Shown one piece after another: positions 56,820 through 64,000 of a stretch of 64,000 nt of DNA. Position numbers and translations under genes: made by a program. Each line of letters opens with the position of its first letter. Positions within the stretch are counted from its first letter, which is position 1. The notes beneath the pieces were generated by a model. It ran no database searches. It was given only the letters and a program-made list of their open reading frames with translations, and was not told the DNA's origin. This DNA is from Halictus rubicundus (lineage: Eukaryota > Arthropoda > Insecta > Hymenoptera > Halictidae), in assembly GCF_050948215.1 (NCBI RefSeq), contig NW_027488594.1, positions 1,146,752-1,210,751 of the forward strand, written 5' to 3'.

Positions 56820-59800
56820 GAGGATGGGATAGGATAGAGGATAGGATAGGATATAGGATAGGATAGGACAGAGGGTAGGATATAGGATAGGATAGGACAG
56901 AGGGTAGGATATAGGATAGGATAGGACAGAGGGTAGGATAGGACAGAGGATAGGATAGGATAGAGGATAGGATAGGATAGAGGATAGGACAGGATAGAGT
57001 ATAGGATAGGATAGGGAATAGGATAGGATTGAGGATAGGAGAGTATAGAGGATAGGATAGGATAGAGGATACGATATTATAGAGGACAGGATAGGATAGA
57101 GGATAGGATAGGATAGAGGCTAGGATAGAATTGAGGATAGGATAGGATAGAGGCTAGGATAGGATTGAGGATACGATAGGATAGATGATACTATAGGAAA
57201 GAGGACAGGATATGATAGTGGATACGATATTATAGAGGATAGGATAGGATTGTGGATTGGATAGGATAGAGGATAGGTTAGGACAGGATAGATGATAGGA
57301 TAGGAGATTGGAAAGGATAGAGGATATTATAGGATACAGGATAGGATAGGATTGCGGATAGGATAGGATAGACTATAGGATAGGATTGAGGATAGGACAG
57401 GGTTGAGGATAGGATAGGATAGATGATATTATAGGATAGAGGATAGGATAGTATACAAGATAGGATATGATAGAGGATAGGTAAGGATAGAGGATAGGAT
57501 AGCTTACAGGATAGGATAGGATTGAGGATAAAATTGGTTAGAGGATAGGATAGGATAGATGATATGATACGATAGGATAGAGAATACGATAGGATCGGAT
57601 AGAGGATACGATAGGATAGAGGATAGGATAAGATAGATGATAGGATAGGATAGAGGACAGGATAGAGGATAGGATCGGATAGAGGATAGGATAGAGGATA
57701 GGATAGGGGATAGGATAGGATAGAGGATAGGATAGGATATAGAATAGGATAGAGGATAGGATAGGATAGAGGATAGGATAGGATAGAGGATAGGATAGGA
57801 TAGAGGATAGGATAGGATAGAGGATAGGATAGGATAGAGGATAGGATAGGATAGAGGATAGGATAGGATAGAGGATAGGATAGGATAGAGGATAGGATAG
57901 GATAGAGGATAGGATAGGATAGAGGATAGGATAGGATAGAGGATACGATATAGGAAATAATAGGATAGAGGATAGGATACGATAGAGGATACGATAGGAT
58001 AGAGGATAGGATAGGATAGAGAATAGGATAGGATAGAGGAAAGGATAGGATAGAGGATAGGATAGGATAGAGGATAGGATAGGATAGAGGATAGGATAGG
58101 ATAGAGAATAGGATACGATAGAGGATAGGATAGGATAGAGGATAGGATAGGATAGAGGATAGGATAGGATAGAGGATGGGATAGGATAGAGGATAGGATA
58201 GGATGGAGGATAGGATAGGATAGAGAATAGGACAGGATAGAGGATAGGATAGGATAGAGGATAGGATAGGATAGAGGATAGGATAGGATAGAGGATAGGA
58301 TAGGATAGAGGATAATATAGGATAGAGGATAGGATAGGATAGAGGATAGGATAGGATAGAGGATAGGATAGGATAGAGGATAGGATACGATAGAGGATAG
58401 GATAGGATTGAGGATACGATATAGGATTTAATAGGATAGAGGATAGGATACGATAAAGGATAGGATAGGATAGAGGATAGGATATAGGATTGGATAGGAT
58501 AGCGGATAGGATAGGATAGGGGATTGGATAGGATAGAGAATAGGATATAGGATTGGATAGGATAGAGGATAGAATAGGATAGAGGATAGGATAGGATAGA
58601 GGATAGGATATGATACAGGATAGGATAGGATAGAGTATAGGATAGGATAGAGGATAGGATAGGATAGAGGATAGGATAGGATAGAGGATAGGATAGGATA
58701 GAGGATGGGATAGGATAGAGGATGGGATAGGATAGAGGATAATGTAGGATAGAGGATAGGATAGGATGGAGGATAGGATACGATAGAGGATAGGATAGGG
58801 TAGAGGATAGGATAGGATTGAGGATAGGATAGGATAGAGGATAGGATAGGATAGAGGATAGGATAGGATAGAGGATAGGATAGGATAGAGAATAGGATAG
58901 GATAGAGGATAGGATAGGATAGAGGATAGGATAGGATAGAGGATAGGATAGGATAGAGGATAGGATAGGATAGAGGATAGGATAGGATAGAGGATAGGAT
59001 AGGATAGAGAATAGGATAGGATAGAGGAAAGGATAGGATAGAGGATAGGATAGGATAGAGGATAGGATAGGATAGAGGATAGGATAGGATAGAGGATACG
59101 ATATAGGATTTAATAGGATAGAGGATAGGATACGATAGAGGATACGATAGGATAGAGGATAGGATAGGATAGAGAATAGGATAGGATAGAGGAAAGGATA
59201 GGATAGAGGATAGGATAGGATAGAGGATAGGATAGGATAGAGGATGGGATATGATAGAGGATAATATAGGATAGAGGATAGGATAGGATATAGGATAGGA
59301 TAGGATAGAGGATAGGATAGGATAGAGGATAGGATAGGATAGAGAATAGGATAGGATAGAGGATAGGATAGGATAGAGGATAGGATAGGATAGAGGATAG
59401 GATAGGATAGAGGATAGGATAGGATAGAGGATAGGATAGGATAGAGGATAGGATAGGATAGAGGATACGATATAGGATTTAATAGGATAGAGGATAGGAT
59501 ACGATAGAGGATACGATAGGATAGAGGATAGGATAGGATAGAGAATAGGATAGGATAGAGGAAAGGATAGGATAGAGGATAGGATAGGATAGAGGATAGG
59601 ATAGGATAGAGGATGGGATATGATAGAGGATAATATAGGATAGAGGATAGGATAGAGGATAGGATAGGATAGAGGATAGGATAGGATAGAGGATAGGATA
59701 GGATAGAGGATAGGATAGGATAGAGGATAGGATAGGATAGAGGATAGGATAGGATAGAGGATAGGATAGGATAGAGGATAGGATAGGATAGAGGATAGGA

Positions 59801-62800
59801 TAGGATAGAGGATAGGATAGGATAGAGGATAGGATAGGATAGAGGATAGGATAGGATAGAGGATACGATAGAGGATAGGATACGATAGAGGATAGGATAG
59901 GATAGAGGATAGGAGAGGATAGAGAATAGGATACGATAGAGGATAGGATAGGATAGAGGATAGGATAGGATAGAGGATAGGATAGGATAGAGGATGGGAT
60001 AGGATAGAGGATAGGATAGGATAGAGGATAGGATAGGATAGAGAATAGGATAGGATAGAGGATAGGATAGGATAGAGGATAGGATAGGATAGAGGATAGG
60101 ATAGGATAGAGGATAGGATAGGATAGAGGATAGGATAGGATAGAGGATAATATAGGATAGAGGATAGGATAGGATAGAGGATAGGATAGGATAGAGGATA
60201 GGATAGGATAGAGGATAGGATCCGATAGAGGATAGGATAGGATAGAGGATAGGATAGGATATAGGATAGGATAGGATAGAGGATAGGATAGGATAGAGGA
60301 TAGGATAGGATAGAGGATAGGATAGGATATAGGATAGGATAGGATAGAGGATAGGATAGGATAGAGGATAGGATAGGATAGAGGATACGATATAGGATTT
60401 AATAGGATAGAGGATAGGATACGATAGAGGATACGATAGGATAGAGGATAATATAGGATAGAGGATAGGATAGGATAGAGGATGGGATAGGATAGAGGAT
60501 AATATAGGATAGAGGATAGGATAGGATAGAGGATAGGATAGGATAGGGGATGGGATATGATAGAGGATAATATAGGATAGAGGATAGGATAGGATATAGG
60601 ATAGGATAGGATAGAGGATAGGATATGATAGAGGATAGGATAGGATAGAGGATAGGATAGGATAGAGGATAGGATAGGATAGAGGATAGGATAGTATAGA
60701 GGATAGGATAGGATAGAGGATAGGATAGGATAGAGGATAGGATAGGATAGAGGATAGGATAGGATAGAGGATAGGATAGGATAGAGGATACGAGATAGGA
60801 TTTAATAGGATAGAGGATAGGATACGATAAAGGATAGGATAGGATAGAGGATAGGATATAGGATTGGATAGGATAGCGGATAGAATAGGATAGGTTATTG
60901 GATAGGATAGAGAATAGGATATAGGATTGGATAGGATAGAGGATAGAATAGGATAGAGGATAGGATAGGATAGAGGATAGGATATGATACAGGATAGGAT
61001 AGGATAGAGGATAGGATAGGATAGGATAGGATAGAGGATAGGATATGATAGAGGATAGGATAGGATAGAGGATAGGATAGGATAGAGAATAGGATGGGAT
61101 AGAGGATAGGATAGGATACAGGATAGGATAGGATAGAGGATAGGATAGGATAGAGGATGGGATAGGATAGAGGATAGGATAGGATAGAGGATAGGATAGG
61201 ATAGAGGATAGGATAGGATATAGGATAGGATAGGATAGAGGATAGGATAGGATAGAGGATAGGATAGGATAGAGAATAGGATACGATAGAGGATAGGATA
61301 GGATAGAGGATAGGATAGGATAGAGGATAGGATAGGATAGAGGATGGGATAGGATAGAGGATAGGACAGGATAGAGGATAGGATAGGATAGAGAATAGGA
61401 TAGGATAGACGATAGGATAGGATAGAGGATAGGATAGGATAGAGGATAGGATAGGATAGAGGATGGGATAGGATAGAGGATAGGATAGGATATAGGATAG
61501 GATAGGACAGAGGGTAGGATATAGGATAGGATAGGACAGAGGGTAGGATATAGGATAGGATAGGACAGAGGGTAGGATAGGACAGAGGATAGGATAGGAT
61601 AGAGGATAGGATAGGATAGAGGATAGGACAGGATAGAGTATAGGATAGGATAGGGAATAGGATAGGATTGAGGATAGGAGAGTATAGAGGATAGGATAGG
61701 ATAGAGGATACGATATTATAGAGGACAGGATAGGATAGAGGATAGGATAGGATAGAGGCTAGGATAGAATTGAGGATAGGATAGGATAGAGGCTAGGATA
61801 GGATTGAGGATACGATAGGATAGATGATACTATAGGAAAGAGGACAGGATATGATAGTGGATACGATATTATAGAGGATAGGATAGGATTGTGGATTGGA
61901 TAGGATAGAGGATAGGTTAGGACAGGATAGATGATAGGATAGGAGATTGGAAAGGATAGAGGATATTATAGGATACAGGATAGGATAGGATTGCGGATAG
62001 GATAGGATAGACTATAGGATAGGATTGAGGATAGGACAGGGTTGAGGATAGGATAGGATAGATGATATTATAGGATAGAGGATAGGATAGTATACAAGAT
62101 AGGATATGATAGAGGATAGGTAAGGATAGAGGATAGGATAGCTTACAGGATAGGATAGGATTGAGGATAAAATTGGTTAGAGGATAGGATAGGATAGATG
62201 ATATGATACGATAGGATAGAGAATACGATAGGATCGGATAGAGGATACGATAGGATAGAGGATAGGATAAGATAGATGATAGGATAGGATAGAGGACAGG
62301 ATAGAGGATAGGATCGGATAGAGGATAGGATAGAGGATAGGATAGGGGATAGGATAGGATAGAGGATAGGATAGGATATAGAATAGGATAGAGGATAGGA
62401 TAGGATAGAGGATAGGATAGGATAGAGGATAGGATAGGATAGAGGATAGGATAGGATAGAGGATAGGATAGGATAGAGGATAGGATAGGATAGAGGATAG
62501 GATAGGATAGAGGATAGGATAGGATAGAGGATAGGATAGGATAGAGGATAGGATAGGATAGAGGATAGGATAGGATAGAGGATACGATATAGGAAATAAT
62601 AGGATAGAGGATAGGATACGATAGAGGATACGATAGGATAGAGGATAGGATAGGATAGAGAATAGGATAGGATAGAGGAAAGGATAGGATAGAGGATAGG
62701 ATAGGATAGAGGATAGGATAGGATAGAGGATAGGATAGGATAGAGAATAGGATACGATAGAGGATAGGATAGGATAGAGGATAGGATAGGATAGAGGATA

Positions 62801-64000
62801 GGATAGGATAGAGGATGGGATAGGATAGAGGATAGGATAGGATGGAGGATAGGATAGGATAGAGAATAGGACAGGATAGAGGATAGGATAGGATAGAGGA
62901 TAGGATAGGATAGAGGATAGGATAGGATAGAGGATAGGATAGGATAGAGGATAATATAGGATAGAGGATAGGATAGGATAGAGGATAGGATAGGATAGAG
63001 GATAGGATAGGATAGAGGATAGGATACGATAGAGGATAGGATAGGATTGAGGATACGATATAGGATTTAATAGGATAGAGGATAGGATACGATAAAGGAT
63101 AGGATAGGATAGAGGATAGGATATAGGATTGGATAGGATAGCGGATAGGATAGGATAGGGGATTGGATAGGATAGAGAATAGGATATAGGATTGGATAGG
63201 ATAGAGGATAGAATAGGATAGAGGATAGGATAGGATAGAGGATAGGATATGATACAGGATAGGATAGGATAGAGTATAGGATAGGATAGAGGATAGGATA
63301 GGATAGAGGATAGGATAGGATAGAGGATAGGATAGGATAGAGGATGGGATAGGATAGAGGATGGGATAGGATAGAGGATAATGTAGGATAGAGGATAGGA
63401 TAGGATGGAGGATAGGATACGATAGAGGATAGGATAGGGTAGAGGATAGGATAGGATTGAGGATAGGATAGGATAGAGGATAGGATAGGATAGAGGATAG
63501 GATAGGATAGAGGATAGGATAGGATAGAGAATAGGATAGGATAGAGGATAGGATAGGATAGAGGATAGGATAGGATAGAGGATAGGATAGGATAGAGGAT
63601 AGGATAGGATAGAGGATAGGATAGGATAGAGGATAGGATAGGATAGAGAATAGGATAGGATAGAGGAAAGGATAGGATAGAGGATAGGATAGGATAGAGG
63701 ATAGGATAGGATAGAGGATAGGATAGGATAGAGGATACGATATAGGATTTAATAGGATAGAGGATAGGATACGATAGAGGATACGATAGGATAGAGGATA
63801 GGATAGGATAGAGAATAGGATAGGATAGAGGAAAGGATAGGATAGAGGATAGGATAGGATAGAGGATAGGATAGGATAGAGGATGGGATATGATAGAGGA
63901 TAATATAGGATAGAGGATAGGATAGGATATAGGATAGGATAGGATAGAGGATAGGATAGGATAGAGGATAGGATAGGATAGAGAATAGGATAGGATAGAG
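56820..64000. repeat. 4,639-bp higher-order unit, one full copy and a second cut by the window edge
   Basis: Anchor words keep an offset of exactly 4,639 bp: GGACAGAGGG 56,866/61,505, GTATACAAG 57,451/62,090, GATATAGGAAATAAT 57,947/62,586, AATGTAGG 58,741/63,380, and the final 20 bases 63,981-64,000 against 59,342-59,361. The second copy starts near 61,430-61,460, joined to GACGATAGG sequence resembling 52,163. The phase is unbroken at the edge, so the unit probably continues outside. No gene is present. Confidence 0.9.

Larger units (their letters stand above)
44850..56820. repeat. Homogeneous satellite with about 2.6-kb and 1,112-bp tandem units
   Basis: GTATACAAGATAGG lies at 45,261 and 47,883 (offset 2,622), and AATGTAGG lies at 46,585 and 49,236 (offset 2,651). 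A further duplication of 1,112 bp is marked by GATACGAGATAGG at 51,542 and 52,654, and by GACGATAGG at 52,163 and 53,275. From about 55.2 kb the sequence repeats 43.1-46 kb. No gene or RNA feature is seen. Confidence 0.8.

Noticed and set aside
1..64000. CRISPR array
   Set aside because: Repeats are contiguous with no unique spacers, and there are no cas genes. This is a tandem satellite.
1..64000. Telomeric repeat
   Set aside because: GGATA resembles short G-rich telomere words, but the true unit is 17 bp with internal higher-order structure. No run of TTAGG, TTAGGG or TTTAGGG is present.

Overview
The window is almost entirely one satellite DNA family. The + strand monomer is the 17-bp word GGATAGGATAGAGGATA (GGATA, GGATA, GAGGATA) and its point variants. 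I see no protein-coding gene, rRNA, tRNA, operon or CRISPR array. The only non-satellite DNA is a 744-bp island at 13,005-13,748. It reads as a solitary long terminal repeat (LTR) of a retrotransposon, with TG...CA ends, a 4-bp target-site duplication, a CCAAT box, a TATA box and an AATAAA signal. This is eukaryotic heterochromatin-type sequence. The CpG-containing LTR would suit an invertebrate, but the sequence alone does not fix the species.

Layout. (1) 1-13,000 is a divergent block rich in GATTGG, GACAG and GATACG variants, tagged by the word AGCTGATATT. It is built from nested duplications: 2,576 bp at the start, about 1.9-2.1 kb at 4.2-8.2 kb, and 2,840 bp at 8.2-12.5 kb. (2) 13,005-13,748 is the solo LTR. 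(3) 13,753-19,680 returns to the same divergent family and includes a 1,020-bp tandem duplication, exactly 60 monomers long. (4) 19,680-23,800 is the most irregular stretch. (5) 23,800-37,370 holds about three copies of a 4.35-4.57 kb higher-order unit. (6) 37,370-44,850 holds 2.17-kb and about 1.66-kb units. (7) 44,850-64,000 is the most homogeneous part, with runs of up to about 14 consecutive perfect monomers and units of about 2.6 kb. A 4,639-bp unit stays in exact phase to the right edge, and a segment near 43.8-45.3 kb recurs 12,190 bp further on.

The long minus-strand reading frames (up to 576 codons) follow from the monomer's arithmetic. The complement of the 17-mer has no stop codon in any of three frames, and because 17 is not a multiple of 3 every frame reads the same 17-residue Ser/Tyr/Pro/Ile/Leu repeat. 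I do not call them genes.

The most useful observations are the two-block grammar (5-bp and 7-bp blocks giving 12, 17, 22 and 29-bp words), length changes quantised in 17-bp steps at many scales, the layered duplication history, and the LTR whose empty target site is still visible in sister copies of the array. Positions of duplication borders are read by eye and are approximate unless an anchor word is quoted.
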